Below, piece by piece: positions 52,885 through 61,686 of a stretch of DNA of 64,000 nucleotides (positions within the stretch are counted from its first letter, which is position 1; the number at the start of each line of letters is the position of its first letter). Origin of the DNA: Flagellimonas sp. S3867 (lineage in GTDB: Bacteria > Bacteroidota > Bacteroidia > Flavobacteriales > Flavobacteriaceae); contig NZ_JACVMN010000002.1 of the NCBI RefSeq assembly GCF_014698935.1, positions 620,001-684,000 on the forward strand, read 5' to 3'. The notes below the pieces were generated by a model. The model had not been told where the DNA came from and searched no databases. It saw only the letters and a program-made list of their open reading frames with translations. Both the position numbers and the translations under genes were made by a program.

Positions 52885-52908
52885 TTTATGTGCAAATTAT
52901 GTGCAAAT
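52885..52908 (+). repeat. Right copy of the 24-bp terminal direct repeat
   Basis: Identical to 2,589-2,612 and in the same orientation, containing two ATGTGCAAAT-type decamers 12 bp apart. It lies 48 bp inside the tRNA. Likely the right-arm integrase binding sites. Confidence 0.7.
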
Positions 52909-52913
52909 AAAAA

Positions 52914-52943
52914 AGCTTCAAAAAGCATAATCTCTCTGAAGCC
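52914..52943 (-). terminator. Terminator of the tRNA gene
   Basis: AGCTTCA / TGAAGCC stem with a 16-nt spacer and a T-run on the minus strand (AATAAAAAAG on the plus strand). It lies just behind the tRNA 3' end and is supplied by the ICE. Confidence 0.65.
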
Positions 52944-52953
52944 TTGTGTTTTC

Positions 52954-53030
52954 TGGTGGTCCCACATGGGCTCGAACCATGGACCCCCTGATTATGAGTC
53001 AGGTGCTCTAACCAACTGAGCTATAGGACC
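52954..53030 (-). tRNA. tRNA with anticodon CAT (probably tRNA-Met; Ile2 not excluded), ICE integration site
   Basis: A full cloverleaf can be drawn. Acceptor GGTCCTA/TGGGACC, D-arm GCTCAGTTGGTTAGAGC, anticodon stem-loop CCTGA-CTCATAA-TCAGG, T-arm CATGG-TTCGAGC-CCATG, discriminator A and an encoded CCA (52,954-52,956). The anticodon CAT belongs either to elongator Met or to lysidine-modified Ile; the variable loop GGGTC looks more Met-like. The gene stays intact because the ICE replaced its 3' half with an equivalent copy. Confidence 0.9.
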
Positions 53031-53089
53031 TACATTTTTGCGGATGCAATATTACTACTTATTTTGCTACAGCGCAAAATTTTACTGTG

Positions 53090-53497
53090 CTACTCCACCT
53101 TTATTTCTTGGCAAAGCTCTACCAAAACCCCGTTTGTTCCCTTCGGATGTAAAAAAGCTACCAGTTTGTTATCAGCTCCTTTTTTAGGTGTTTCGTTCAA
53201 GACTATAAAGCCTTCTTCTCTTAATCTTAGGATTTCCGCTTTAATATCATCTACAGCAAAAGCAATATGGTGTATCCCCTCTCCTTTTTTTTCCAGAAAC
53301 TTGGCTATAGGGCTTTCTTCGTTTGTTGCCTCCAATAGTTCCACTTTGTTTGGACCAGATTTAAAAAAAGATGTCCGCACTCCTTCAGAGGCCACCTCTT
53401 CAGTTTTATAATGCGAAGTTCCTAAAAGTTGGGCAAACAAGGCATTGGAATCTTCCAAGTTTTTTACCGCAATGCCAATATGTTCTATTTTATCCAT
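53090..53497 (-). CDS. mce: Methylmalonyl-CoA epimerase
   Basis: 135 residues from ATG 53,497. The VOC fold opens with MDKIEHIGIAVKNLED (metal-ligand His6) and has GEGIHHIAFAVDDI with the second ligand His and FLHPKGTNGVLVEL with the last His and Glu. It interconverts the D and L forms of methylmalonyl-CoA in propionate and succinyl-CoA metabolism. The start is set well inside the longest frame because a -7 box lies at 53,534-53,541. It is the first chromosomal gene right of the tRNA. Confidence 0.9.
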   Translation of the reverse strand: MDKIEHIGIAVKNLEDSNALFAQLLGTSHYKTEEVASEGVRTSFFKSGPNKVELLEATNEESPIAKFLEKKGEGIHHIAFAVDDIKAEILRLREEGFIVLNETPKKGADNKLVAFLHPKGTNGVLVELCQEIKVE

Positions 53498-53533
53498 AGC
53501 TACAATTTTAACTGCTTTTCTCTTGCTTAATAT

Positions 53534-53541
53534 CAAAAATA
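53534..53541 (-). promoter_or_regulatory. -7 promoter element of the epimerase gene
   Basis: TATTTTTG on the minus strand fits the Bacteroidota TAnnTTTG box, 37 bp before the ATG. No clear -33 TTTG is seen. Confidence 0.5.
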
Positions 53542-53598
53542 CGTACTGTTGGGGTATCATATCATGAGGTTCGTCATTTATTCCGTTATTTTGCACTT

Positions 53599-53991
53599 AT
53601 GGAAACACAACGGCAGCGAAAAATAGCTGGAATCATTCAAAAGGATATTGTCGACATTTTGCAGCGCGCTGCTATAGATGGTGGTCTAAAGGGAACCTTG
53701 ATCTCAGTTTCCAAAGTATATGTGACCACCGATCTATCCATAGCCAAAGTGTATGTAAGCATTTTTCCGAATAAAAGTGCCAATGAATTACTCGAGGGAA
53801 TCAAGTCCAATAAAAGTTTAATCAAACACGATCTAGCACAGCGTACCAAAAATCAACTTCGCCGTGTTCCGGAGCTCAACTTTTATCTAGATGATTCACT
53901 AGAGTACATTGATAACATTGAAAAATCCCTTAAAGGGGATGAAAACCCTATTGAAAATAGAGATTTGTTAGATAAACGAAAGAAATCCTAA
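53599..53991 (+). CDS. rbfA: Ribosome-binding factor A
   Basis: 130 residues. The KH-like fold starts with METQRQRKIAGIIQKDI and contains VYVTTDLSIAKVYVSIFP and HDLAQRTKNQLRRVPEL, the standard RbfA order. It helps mature the 16S rRNA 5' end in the small subunit. It is read divergently from the epimerase and followed after 2 bp by the ABC permease, so the two are co-transcribed. Confidence 0.92.
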   Translation: METQRQRKIAGIIQKDIVDILQRAAIDGGLKGTLISVSKVYVTTDLSIAKVYVSIFPNKSANELLEGIKSNKSLIKHDLAQRTKNQLRRVPELNFYLDDSLEYIDNIEKSLKGDENPIENRDLLDKRKKS

Positions 53992-53993
53992 TC

Positions 53994-55202
53994 TTGAACT
54001 TTTCTTTTTATATCGCTAAGCGTTATCTCCGATCCAAGAGTAGCCAAAATGCGGTAAATATTATCAATTTTATCACTTTTTTGGTCATTGTAATAGGCTC
54101 GGCAGCACTCTTTGTTGTGCTTTCTGCCTTTGCAGGATTAAAAACTTTCAGTCTTTCCTTTACCAACACCTTTGATCCCGATTTAAAGGCATTTCCGACC
54201 ACGGGCAAGTACTTTTCCATTTCAAAAAGTGAAGAAGATGCATTGCAAAATGTTGAAGGGTTAGCCAACTATTCAAAGGAATTGGAAGAGCGGGCTTATA
54301 TGACTTTTCGAGAAAAGAGCTGCATTGCATATATTAAAGGTGTGGACAATAACTATCGTTCGGTTACAGGAGTCGACAGTACTTTATATTTTGGAAATTG
54401 GGGTGTAATGGAATATAACGGTGTTGCCGGAATTGGTATTTACAATCAACTGGGGGTTCCTATTGATAATTACCAAAGTCCAATGACGGTTTTGGTTCCA
54501 AAACCCGGAGAGGGTTCCTTTTCACAACAAAGTCTGAATTCAAAACCATATAATGAGTTGCCCATTGTGCTGAGCGGAGTTTACGCGGTTGAAGAGAATT
54601 TGGACAAAAAATATGTTATTGCACAGCTTCCACTTGTGCAAGCTTTATTGGAAAAAGACAGCACACAAATTTCAGGTATTAACTTTAAGTTGAAAGAGCA
54701 GTCCTCATTGGACGAGGTAAAAAACAAGATTGGATCCATTTTGGGAGATAAAGTGCTGCTTTTAAACCGACAAGAACAAAATGGAACACTTTATCGCATG
54801 CTAAACACCGAAAACCTGGCCACTTATTTAATCTTTACCTTGGTTTTGATCATTGCGCTTTTCAATGTTGTTGGAGCTATTATTATGATGATTTTGGACA
54901 AACAACAAAATTCAAAAACCCTGTTCAGCCTTGGAGCAACTATCAAAGAATTGCGAGCGATATATTTTACACAGGGTTTGTTGGTCACCACTTTAGGAGG
55001 GCTAATTGGCGTTTTGATCGGATCCCTTTTGATTGGGTCTCAATTGGCCTTCGGATGGTTAAAAATAACCCCTTCCTTGGCATATCCTGTAGAATACAAT
55101 GTAATGAATCTCGTTATCGTCCTGGCAACTATTGTTGTTTTAGGGTTTGTTTCCTCGAAAATTGCGAGTAGTCGGATAAACCAAAGGTTGATTTCCGCTT
55201 AA
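53994..55202 (+). CDS. ABC transporter permease, LolC/E-FtsX type
   Basis: 402 residues, starting with TTG at 53,994. One helix near the N terminus (about 23-45) and three C-terminal helices (about 280-305, 325-350, 370-395) flank a large periplasmic MacB-type domain (about 50-270). YIAKRYLRSKSSQNAVNIIN is the typical LolC/LolE opening. This family extracts lipoproteins for outer-membrane sorting, or powers related envelope processes. The ATPase is not next to it. The stop overlaps that of dusB by 4 bp (convergent). Confidence 0.85.
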   Translation: MNFSFYIAKRYLRSKSSQNAVNIINFITFLVIVIGSAALFVVLSAFAGLKTFSLSFTNTFDPDLKAFPTTGKYFSISKSEEDALQNVEGLANYSKELEERAYMTFREKSCIAYIKGVDNNYRSVTGVDSTLYFGNWGVMEYNGVAGIGIYNQLGVPIDNYQSPMTVLVPKPGEGSFSQQSLNSKPYNELPIVLSGVYAVEENLDKKYVIAQLPLVQALLEKDSTQISGINFKLKEQSSLDEVKNKIGSILGDKVLLLNRQEQNGTLYRMLNTENLATYLIFTLVLIIALFNVVGAIIMMILDKQQNSKTLFSLGATIKELRAIYFTQGLLVTTLGGLIGVLIGSLLIGSQLAFGWLKITPSLAYPVEYNVMNLVIVLATIVVLGFVSSKIASSRINQRLISA

Positions 55203-56191
55203 GCAAATTGAAAATCGCCAAACTTTTCCAAGACTTCATCAAAGGCAGCAAATACATCCGCTGCGTCATCACTTGTGACCATTTTCATTCGATATTCCTT
55301 AAAATGTGGAATTCCTTTGAAGTAGTTTGTATAATGTCTTCTTGTCTCAAAAACGCCCAATTTTTCACCCTTCCAATCGATTGACATTTGTAAGTGTCTA
55401 CGAGCAGCTTCTACTCGCTCCGTCATCGAAGGCGGGGGTAAATGAGTTCCCGTTTTAATATAATGTTTGACTGCACCAAAAAACCATGGATTTCCGATAC
55501 TGGCCCTGCCGATCATAGCGCCATCCAATCCGTATTTTTCACGCATCTTTAGCGCAGCTTCAGGAGTATCCACATCGCCATTACCAAAAACCGGAATATG
55601 CATTCTTTGATTGTTCTTTACTTTGGAGATGGGTTTCCAATCTGCTTCTCCTTTGTACATTTGAACTCTTGTGCGACCGTGAATGGCGATAGCTTTGATT
55701 CCCACATCTTGAAGGCGCTCGGCCACCTCAACGATCTTTATAGAGTTGGTATCCCATCCTAATCGGGTCTTAACGGTAACTGGGAGGCTAGTTCTCTTAA
55801 CAATTTCCTCGGTCAATTTAACCATTAGCGGAATATCTCTTAAAATTCCTGCACCGGCATTTTTGCTGACCACTTTTTTTACTGGACAGCCAAAATTAAT
55901 GTCGATAATGTCAGGATTGGATTTCTCGACAATATCAACCGCTTGTAACATGGAGTCTAATTCCGCACCAAAAATTTGGATTCCAACGGGTCTTTCCTTT
56001 TCATAAATGTCCAATTTAATGACACTTTTGGCCGCATCTCTAATCAATCCTTCAGATGAAATGAACTCGGTGTACACCACATCCGCCCCCTGCTCTTTGC
56101 ACAAAGCACGAAAGGGTGGATCACTTACATCTTCCATAGGGGCAAGAAGTAGCGGAAAATTAGGAAGTTCTATGTCTCCAATTTTTGGCAA
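55199..56191 (-). CDS. dusB: tRNA-dihydrouridine synthase DusB
   Basis: About 330 residues. FMN-dependent reduction of uridine in tRNA D-loops. Seen: PLLLAPMEDVSDPPFR, DINFGCPVKKVVSKNAGAG with the catalytic Cys, KTRLGW, IAIHGRTR, FGNGDV and GRASIGNPW. No ATG exists near the start; TTG 56,191 (with AGGAT ahead) gives the usual opening LPKIGDIELPNFP. A longer reading to TTG 56,221 would run through a TATTTTTG promoter box and is less likely. Confidence 0.9.
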   Translation of the reverse strand: MPKIGDIELPNFPLLLAPMEDVSDPPFRALCKEQGADVVYTEFISSEGLIRDAAKSVIKLDIYEKERPVGIQIFGAELDSMLQAVDIVEKSNPDIIDINFGCPVKKVVSKNAGAGILRDIPLMVKLTEEIVKRTSLPVTVKTRLGWDTNSIKIVEVAERLQDVGIKAIAIHGRTRVQMYKGEADWKPISKVKNNQRMHIPVFGNGDVDTPEAALKMREKYGLDGAMIGRASIGNPWFFGAVKHYIKTGTHLPPPSMTERVEAARRHLQMSIDWKGEKLGVFETRRHYTNYFKGIPHFKEYRMKMVTSDDAADVFAAFDEVLEKFGDFQFA

Positions 56192-56210
56192 ATCCTGTTT
56201 TTTTGGATTG

Positions 56211-56218
56211 CAAAAATA
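56211..56218 (-). promoter_or_regulatory. -7 promoter element of dusB
   Basis: TATTTTTG on the minus strand, 20 bp before the chosen TTG start. It supports the shorter start and implies a very short leader. Confidence 0.5.
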
Positions 56219-56241
56219 CAAAATACCACAGATTCAAATGG

Positions 56242-58659
56242 CTATTCCTCATTTTGCAGTCGTTCCCTTTCCTTTTTGTCAATCTCGCGCTGATTGTCGT
56301 TCAGTTTGAAATTTCCAAAATTATAGGTGAGTCCAAAACGAATGAACTGGGTTTCTGCCCGTCTTCTATAAAAATTATCTTGGTTTAAGTACCTTGATGC
56401 ATAGGTAGGAACATACTTTTCAAGAATATCCTCGGCAGCCAAAGAAATTGTAATCCTATCCTTAAATAGAGATTTTCTTAGACCAAGGGTCATGTTAAGC
56501 TGATCATCAGAAACATATGAGCCAAATAAGAATTTGGATAGATATGTCATTGTGACCTCACCGGTAAAAGTTCCGTCTTTCGAAAGGGTAAGGTAATTGG
56601 CCAGATAGGCGTAAGCCCCATCTATTGAATTTGTGTACACTTGATTATTGCTTTCCGACGCCAAAAATGTTTCCTCTTCATGAAAAAGCGAGGTATATGC
56701 ATACAAAAACCAAAAAGGTGCAATGCTTTTGCTCAACGTTAGGTCAATTCCATATGATTTGCTGTCCAAAACATTTTGTTTTAGCTCCACAAGAGTTTGA
56801 TTGGTATTATCCTGAAAAACAAAATAAGCTATGTTCTCTCCATTATCACGATAATAAACATCAAAGAACAGTTCGCTGTTAAAAGTGTAATTAAAGTTGA
56901 AATTATTGCTAAAGCTGGGTCTTAATCCAGGGTTTCCTTCCTCAAAATCATTTTCATTGAAGAAAACACGAAACGGATTCAAGTCATTATATTTTGGCCG
57001 ATCTACATTTCGCCCATAATCGAATGCAAAGCTGTGTTTTGCAGATGGAGAATATAGGACATAAACAGAGGGAAAGGGTTCAAAAAAATCTAAGGTGTTT
57101 ATTTCGTTTAAAGTAAGTGACGTTCCTGTGGCCTTCGTCAATTCACCCCTTAAGCCTAACTTCATTGACCATTTGTCCCAATTCTTTACTAGACTTAAAT
57201 ATCCAGCATATACATTTTCGTCATAATTGAACCGATCGGATAAAGAGGCATCCACGTTGTTGTCAGCTCCAATGAAATTGGAAAAGTCAATCCGATTTTT
57301 TGACGCAACAGAAGATATCTTAAGGCCTGTTTCTACAGATGCATTACCAACTGGAGTGGCAAAATCCGTTTGGCCCGTAAAAATCTGAATGTCTTGTTGA
57401 GCGTCTGTGTCAAATCCAAAATTTCTTAAAAAATTACCTCCATTGTCAAAATATGAAGAGGTTAGATTCTGGCTGGAAACACCATCAAAATAGGTGTAAT
57501 GGCCATTAAAAGAAAGCTTTGCTCCCGGTTTTTTCATCTTGTGCACATAGGTAAGGTCTACTGCCAAGTTGGTATTGTCTACATTTTCCATATTCTGGGT
57601 TGTGAATGTGGAGTCCAACTGACTTTGTCCATTTCTGATCTGAGTGTTCAGGTTTGTAGCTCTTTCCCAATTTGGGTTAGTTGCTAAGTTGGTTGCAAGG
57701 TTAAGGCTGTTTTTGTCATCAAAATCATAATCCAGGATTAAGCTGGCATTCTGAGCTTTTGATCTGGTAGTTTGATCATAGTTGGTGTCCCAATTAGAAA
57801 ATACAGTTTCATTTAAGTCAATAAAATTGATGCCCTTGATCGCTTTTCTAATTTCCTTTTTTGGGCTTATGCTATAATTGGCAAATAAATTCAGCTTCTC
57901 TGTTTTGTAATAATGACTTGTTCCAACTCCAAACTTTGGAAAAACTGCCTGGGTATATGTGCCATTCACACTTCCTTTATAACCCGGAACAATATTCTTG
58001 CTTGTAACAATGTTCAAAATAGGCCCTCCCTCTGCATCATATTGTGCGGGAGGATTGGCAATGACCTCAACGGATTTTATATTGGCCCCAGAAAGTCCTT
58101 CCAGCAAATCCCTAACCTCTTGTCCCGATAACTGAACCTTTCTGTCATTTAAGTATACAGTTGCGCTCTGTCCCCTAATTTGCAGATCGCTTTGGTTAAC
58201 AATTACACCCGGTGTGCTTTTAAGAATGTCCCATGAACTTCCTTGGGAAACAACTGTGTTTTCAACCGTAAAGACCAGTCTGTCTGCTAATCTTTGAAGC
58301 TTTGGCCGCTGCGATGTCACTACAACCTCCTCCAAACTGTTTTCTTCCAACGGAATTACCAGTGCTCCCAACAAAATATCACTTGAAACATCCAAAGCCC
58401 TAGGTTCGGAGCCTCGACCTACATAGCTTGCTTGTAATAAATACACATTAGCTTTTACTTCAGAAAGTGCGAACTTGCCAGTACCATCGGCCGAGGTGCC
58501 TTTCACAAAAGTGGAATCCGAAGCTTGAAGCAGTAAAATGTTGGCAAATGGAATAGCGTTGTTACTTCTATCAACTACCTTTCCTTTAATCTGATACGTT
58601 TGTGCAGTCAGAATGTGAGATGTCAAAAACACCAATAAAAAAATACAGGTGATTCGCAT
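56242..58659 (-). CDS. Outer-membrane receptor-type beta-barrel protein (OMP_b-brl_3/TonB-dependent receptor-like)
   Basis: About 805 residues from ATG 58,659. A signal peptide (ITCIFLLVFLTSHILTAQ) is followed by a carboxypeptidase-regulatory-like domain (about 20-105; YQIKGKVVDRSNNAIPFANILL), a plug-like domain (about 120-230; GVIVNQSDLQIRGQSATVYL, VEVIANPPAQYDAEGG) and a large barrel ending in aromatic strands (FIRFGLTYNFGNFKL). No TonB box is obvious. Such proteins import or export large ligands; the substrate is unknown. It is read divergently from lepA. Confidence 0.85.
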   Translation of the reverse strand: MRITCIFLLVFLTSHILTAQTYQIKGKVVDRSNNAIPFANILLLQASDSTFVKGTSADGTGKFALSEVKANVYLLQASYVGRGSEPRALDVSSDILLGALVIPLEENSLEEVVVTSQRPKLQRLADRLVFTVENTVVSQGSSWDILKSTPGVIVNQSDLQIRGQSATVYLNDRKVQLSGQEVRDLLEGLSGANIKSVEVIANPPAQYDAEGGPILNIVTSKNIVPGYKGSVNGTYTQAVFPKFGVGTSHYYKTEKLNLFANYSISPKKEIRKAIKGINFIDLNETVFSNWDTNYDQTTRSKAQNASLILDYDFDDKNSLNLATNLATNPNWERATNLNTQIRNGQSQLDSTFTTQNMENVDNTNLAVDLTYVHKMKKPGAKLSFNGHYTYFDGVSSQNLTSSYFDNGGNFLRNFGFDTDAQQDIQIFTGQTDFATPVGNASVETGLKISSVASKNRIDFSNFIGADNNVDASLSDRFNYDENVYAGYLSLVKNWDKWSMKLGLRGELTKATGTSLTLNEINTLDFFEPFPSVYVLYSPSAKHSFAFDYGRNVDRPKYNDLNPFRVFFNENDFEEGNPGLRPSFSNNFNFNYTFNSELFFDVYYRDNGENIAYFVFQDNTNQTLVELKQNVLDSKSYGIDLTLSKSIAPFWFLYAYTSLFHEEETFLASESNNQVYTNSIDGAYAYLANYLTLSKDGTFTGEVTMTYLSKFLFGSYVSDDQLNMTLGLRKSLFKDRITISLAAEDILEKYVPTYASRYLNQDNFYRRRAETQFIRFGLTYNFGNFKLNDNQREIDKKERERLQNEE

Positions 58660-58766
58660 TAGTTGAGTTTGGGGTTCAATATCAAATCTAAGAAAATATT
58701 TTAGAGCCATCCATTTGTCCCTTTTTCATATTTCCAAAAATCCCATTCTGAGGTGTCGAAAAGGCC

Positions 58767-58774
58767 TATATTTG
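58767..58774 (+). promoter_or_regulatory. -7 promoter element of lepA
   Basis: TATATTTG, a match to TAnnTTTG, 41 bp before the lepA ATG in the divergent gap. Confidence 0.55.
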
Positions 58775-58815
58775 CATTTCTGAAACACTCCCAATTTATT
58801 GGGTAATAGCTATTA

Positions 58816-60612
58816 ATGAAGAAGATTAGAAATTTTTGCATAATTGCACATATTGATCATGGCAAGAGCACCTTGGCCGACCGTCTGTTGGACTTTACCG
58901 GTTCTGTAACAGAGCGTCAAAAACAAGATCAGCTTTTAGACAATATGGACCTGGAACGAGAGCGTGGCATTACCATAAAAAGTCATGCCATTCAAATGGA
59001 GTATGTGCACAAGGGAGAAACCTATGTTTTGAATTTAATAGACACTCCCGGACATGTTGATTTCTCTTATGAGGTATCGCGCTCTATTGCAGCATGCGAG
59101 GGTGCGTTATTGGTTGTTGATGCAGCACAGAGCATTCAAGCACAGACCATCTCCAATTTATATTTGGCCCTAGAGAATGATTTGGAGATCATACCCGTAC
59201 TCAATAAAGTCGATTTGCCAAGTGCCAGTCCTGAAGAGGTTACGGATGATATTGTTGATTTGTTGGGGTGTGATGCTGAAGAAGTGATTCCGGCAAGTGC
59301 CAAAACGGGGATTGGAATTGAAGATATCTTAACCGCAATTATTGAAAGGGTACCTGCGCCGGATGGAAATCCAGATGAGCCACTTCAAGCATTGGTTTTC
59401 GATTCGGTTTATAATCCTTTTCGTGGGGTTGAGACCTATTTTAGGGTCATCAATGGTGAAATCAAAAAAGGACAAAAAATAAAATTCGTTGCTACCAACA
59501 AAGACTATTTTGCCGACGAGATTGGCACCTTGAAACTGGAACAGGTTCCGAAAACCATCATTTCCTCGGGAGATGTGGGGTATTTGATTACCGGAATAAA
59601 GGACGCCCGAGAGGTAAAAGTTGGAGATACCATTACAGACGCCAAAAATCCCACTCAAAATGCCATTGAAGGTTTTGAGGATGTAAAACCCATGGTTTTT
59701 GCAGGTATATATCCTGTTGACACTGAAGATTTTGAGGAACTAAGGTCTTCCATGGAAAAACTTCAGCTTAATGACGCATCTTTGGTATTTACTCCTGAAA
59801 GTAGTGCCGCGCTTGGTTTTGGTTTCCGTTGTGGGTTTTTGGGTATGTTGCATATGGAGATTATCCAGGAACGGTTGGAACGAGAATTCAATATGACGGT
59901 AATTACCACGGTGCCCAACGTAAGTTATAACGCTTTTACCACCAAAGACAGGGAAACCGCACTGATCGTCAATAATCCATCGGATTTGCCAGACCCGTCT
60001 ACAGTTGATCGGGTTGAGGAGCCTTATATTAAGGCCACGATTATCACGAAATCCGATTTCGTCGGGAATGTAATGTCGCTTTGCATTGAAAAAAGAGGGC
60101 AAATCACCAATCAGACCTATTTGACCACCGAGCGGGTTGAACTTACTTTTGATATGCCCTTGGCCGAAATCGTTTTTGATTTTTACGACCGATTGAAAAC
60201 CGTTTCAAAAGGGTATGCTTCTTTCGATTATACCCCAATAGGAATGCGAACTTCCAAATTGGTGAGAGTTGATATCCTCTTGAACGCACAACCCGTAGAT
60301 GCCTTATCTGCATTGGTTCATTTTGATAATGCACATACCATTGGCAAAAAAATGTGTGAAAAGTTGAAGGAGCTTATCCCAAGACAGCAATTTGATATTC
60401 CGATACAAGCGGCCATTGGTTCTAAAATTATTTCAAGGGAAACTATAAAGGCTTTGCGTAAAGACGTAACCGCAAAATGTTACGGGGGGGATATTTCACG
60501 TAAGCGAAAACTGCTCGAAAAACAGAAAAAAGGTAAAAAGCGTATGCGCCAAGTTGGAAATGTGGAAATCCCGCAACAAGCGTTTATGGCCGTTTTAAAG
60601 TTGAATGATTGA
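58816..60612 (+). CDS. lepA: Elongation factor 4 (LepA)
   Basis: 598 residues, full length. The GTPase domain has AHIDHGKST (about 10-18), DTPGHVDF (about 77-84) and NKVD (about 131-134). Beta-barrel, EF-G-like domains III/V and the EF4-specific C-terminal domain ([39 protein letters not shown]) are all present. It back-translocates or remodels stalled ribosomes. Ordinary, intact housekeeping gene. Confidence 0.97.
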   Translation: MKKIRNFCIIAHIDHGKSTLADRLLDFTGSVTERQKQDQLLDNMDLERERGITIKSHAIQMEYVHKGETYVLNLIDTPGHVDFSYEVSRSIAACEGALLVVDAAQSIQAQTISNLYLALENDLEIIPVLNKVDLPSASPEEVTDDIVDLLGCDAEEVIPASAKTGIGIEDILTAIIERVPAPDGNPDEPLQALVFDSVYNPFRGVETYFRVINGEIKKGQKIKFVATNKDYFADEIGTLKLEQVPKTIISSGDVGYLITGIKDAREVKVGDTITDAKNPTQNAIEGFEDVKPMVFAGIYPVDTEDFEELRSSMEKLQLNDASLVFTPESSAALGFGFRCGFLGMLHMEIIQERLEREFNMTVITTVPNVSYNAFTTKDRETALIVNNPSDLPDPSTVDRVEEPYIKATIITKSDFVGNVMSLCIEKRGQITNQTYLTTERVELTFDMPLAEIVFDFYDRLKTVSKGYASFDYTPIGMRTSKLVRVDILLNAQPVDALSALVHFDNAHTIGKKMCEKLKELIPRQQFDIPIQAAIGSKIISRETIKALRKDVTAKCYGGDISRKRKLLEKQKKGKKRMRQVGNVEIPQQAFMAVLKLND

Positions 60613-60643
60613 TTTGACATTCAATTTTGTTCCTTGACATCTT

Positions 60644-60898
60644 TTATTTACAATTTGCGCCAGCCCGTTTTAATCCGTCTATGAAATCATCAAATGTAGC
60701 CCCATTCATGCTTACAGTTTGGGTTTGACCATCTGTGGTTATTTCTACATTACCATCACCTTTATCACAATATTTGGAAGTCACGGATAATTCCGCCAGT
60801 GAAAATGTACATGTCGAACATTTTTCCTGATCATCTTTGGAGCAGCCAACAAATAATAAACCTGCAAGTGCCACAAATAGTGAGATTTTTTTCATCAT
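60644..60898 (-). CDS. Small lipoprotein with four further cysteines
   Basis: 84 residues. Signal peptide with lipobox LLFVGCS, then CSTCTF, KYCDKGDG and a C-terminal Cys (GANCK), which may form two disulfides. No family recognised. It lies convergent to lepA and has a short intergenic space to the response regulator. Confidence 0.75.
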   Translation of the reverse strand: MMKKISLFVALAGLLFVGCSKDDQEKCSTCTFSLAELSVTSKYCDKGDGNVEITTDGQTQTVSMNGATFDDFIDGLKRAGANCK

Positions 60899-61035
60899 TT
60901 TAAGTTTAAATGGTTTATTGGGTGAAAATAAGTGGGTCCTTTTTTCTTTTTCGGAGCAAATTCATGAATGCTCCAAACCAATTGACGAATAGGTCATTAA
61001 ACAGCTAATCTTTTGTAACTTACTTCACAGATGTA

Positions 61036-61686
61036 GTGCCTGTGACCGATCAACCTCTTAAAATCCTTATTTGTGAAGACCATCAAATCGTAATAGATGG
61101 TTTGTGTTCAATTATCCAAAATTTCTCCGGGTTTCAGGTTGTGGATGCCGTAAGTAGTTATTCCAACTTATATGCCTCACTTGAAAAACACAAGCCAAAC
61201 ATTCTTTTGCTCGACTTAAACCTACCCCATAAAAACGGTATGGAAATTCTGCAAGAGCTGAGGCAAACGGGAAATGTCATAAAAGTGCTTATCCTTACCA
61301 TGTACAACAAAAAAACCATTGTTAGCAAGTCCATTGCAAAAGGCGCAAATGGGTTTTTGCTAAAAAACTGCTCTTCCGAAGACCTGCTGGACGGACTAAA
61401 ACATGTTTCTAAAGAAAGCAGTTTTTATTATGGCGAAGGTGTGGTGAAAGGCAAAAAAGAAGACCCATTAAAACAGGATGAATTTTACAAACGGATACAA
61501 TTAACTCCACGAGAAAAAGAAATAATAAAACATTTATGCGCTGGCAATAAGGTTCCGGATATAGCAGAAACAATGCATATTAGTCCATTGACCGTAGAAA
61601 CCCATAAAAAAAACATCTACCGCAAACTGGGGGTAGATAGCAGTATTAAACTTGTAACCTTTGTCCATGAAAATCAATTGTTATAA
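61036..61686 (+). CDS. NarL/LuxR-family response regulator
   Basis: 216 residues from GTG 61,036. The receiver domain has ED in LICEDHQ, the phosphoacceptor Asp60 in ILLLDLNLPHKNG, and the Thr/Lys positions later. The C-terminal LuxR HTH is LTPREKEIIKHLCAGNKVPD...SPLTVETHKKNIYRKL (about 156-200). It overlaps the histidine kinase gene by 20 bp, so both are made in a fixed ratio. Confidence 0.92.
   Translation: MPVTDQPLKILICEDHQIVIDGLCSIIQNFSGFQVVDAVSSYSNLYASLEKHKPNILLLDLNLPHKNGMEILQELRQTGNVIKVLILTMYNKKTIVSKSIAKGANGFLLKNCSSEDLLDGLKHVSKESSFYYGEGVVKGKKEDPLKQDEFYKRIQLTPREKEIIKHLCAGNKVPDIAETMHISPLTVETHKKNIYRKLGVDSSIKLVTFVHENQLL

Larger units (their letters stand above)
2443..52998. mobile_element. 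Integrative and conjugative element (about 50.5 kb) in a CAT-anticodon tRNA gene
   Basis: It is bounded by a tRNA 3'-half duplication (2,443-2,484 and 52,957-52,998) and by identical 24-bp repeats just inside each end (2,589-2,612 and 52,885-52,908). It carries a terminal integrase, an excisionase-like HTH, an RteC regulator, a Bacteroides-type T4SS (TraE, F, G, I, J, K, M, N), a cell-wall amidase, SSB, an oriT-like region, a BfmA/BtgA-type mobilization protein, a DUF5712-type relaxase and a coupling protein. Cargo falls in two AT-rich blocks (4.0-19.6 kb peptide export, 37.5-52.8 kb defence) on each side of a GC-richer backbone. Confidence 0.88.
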
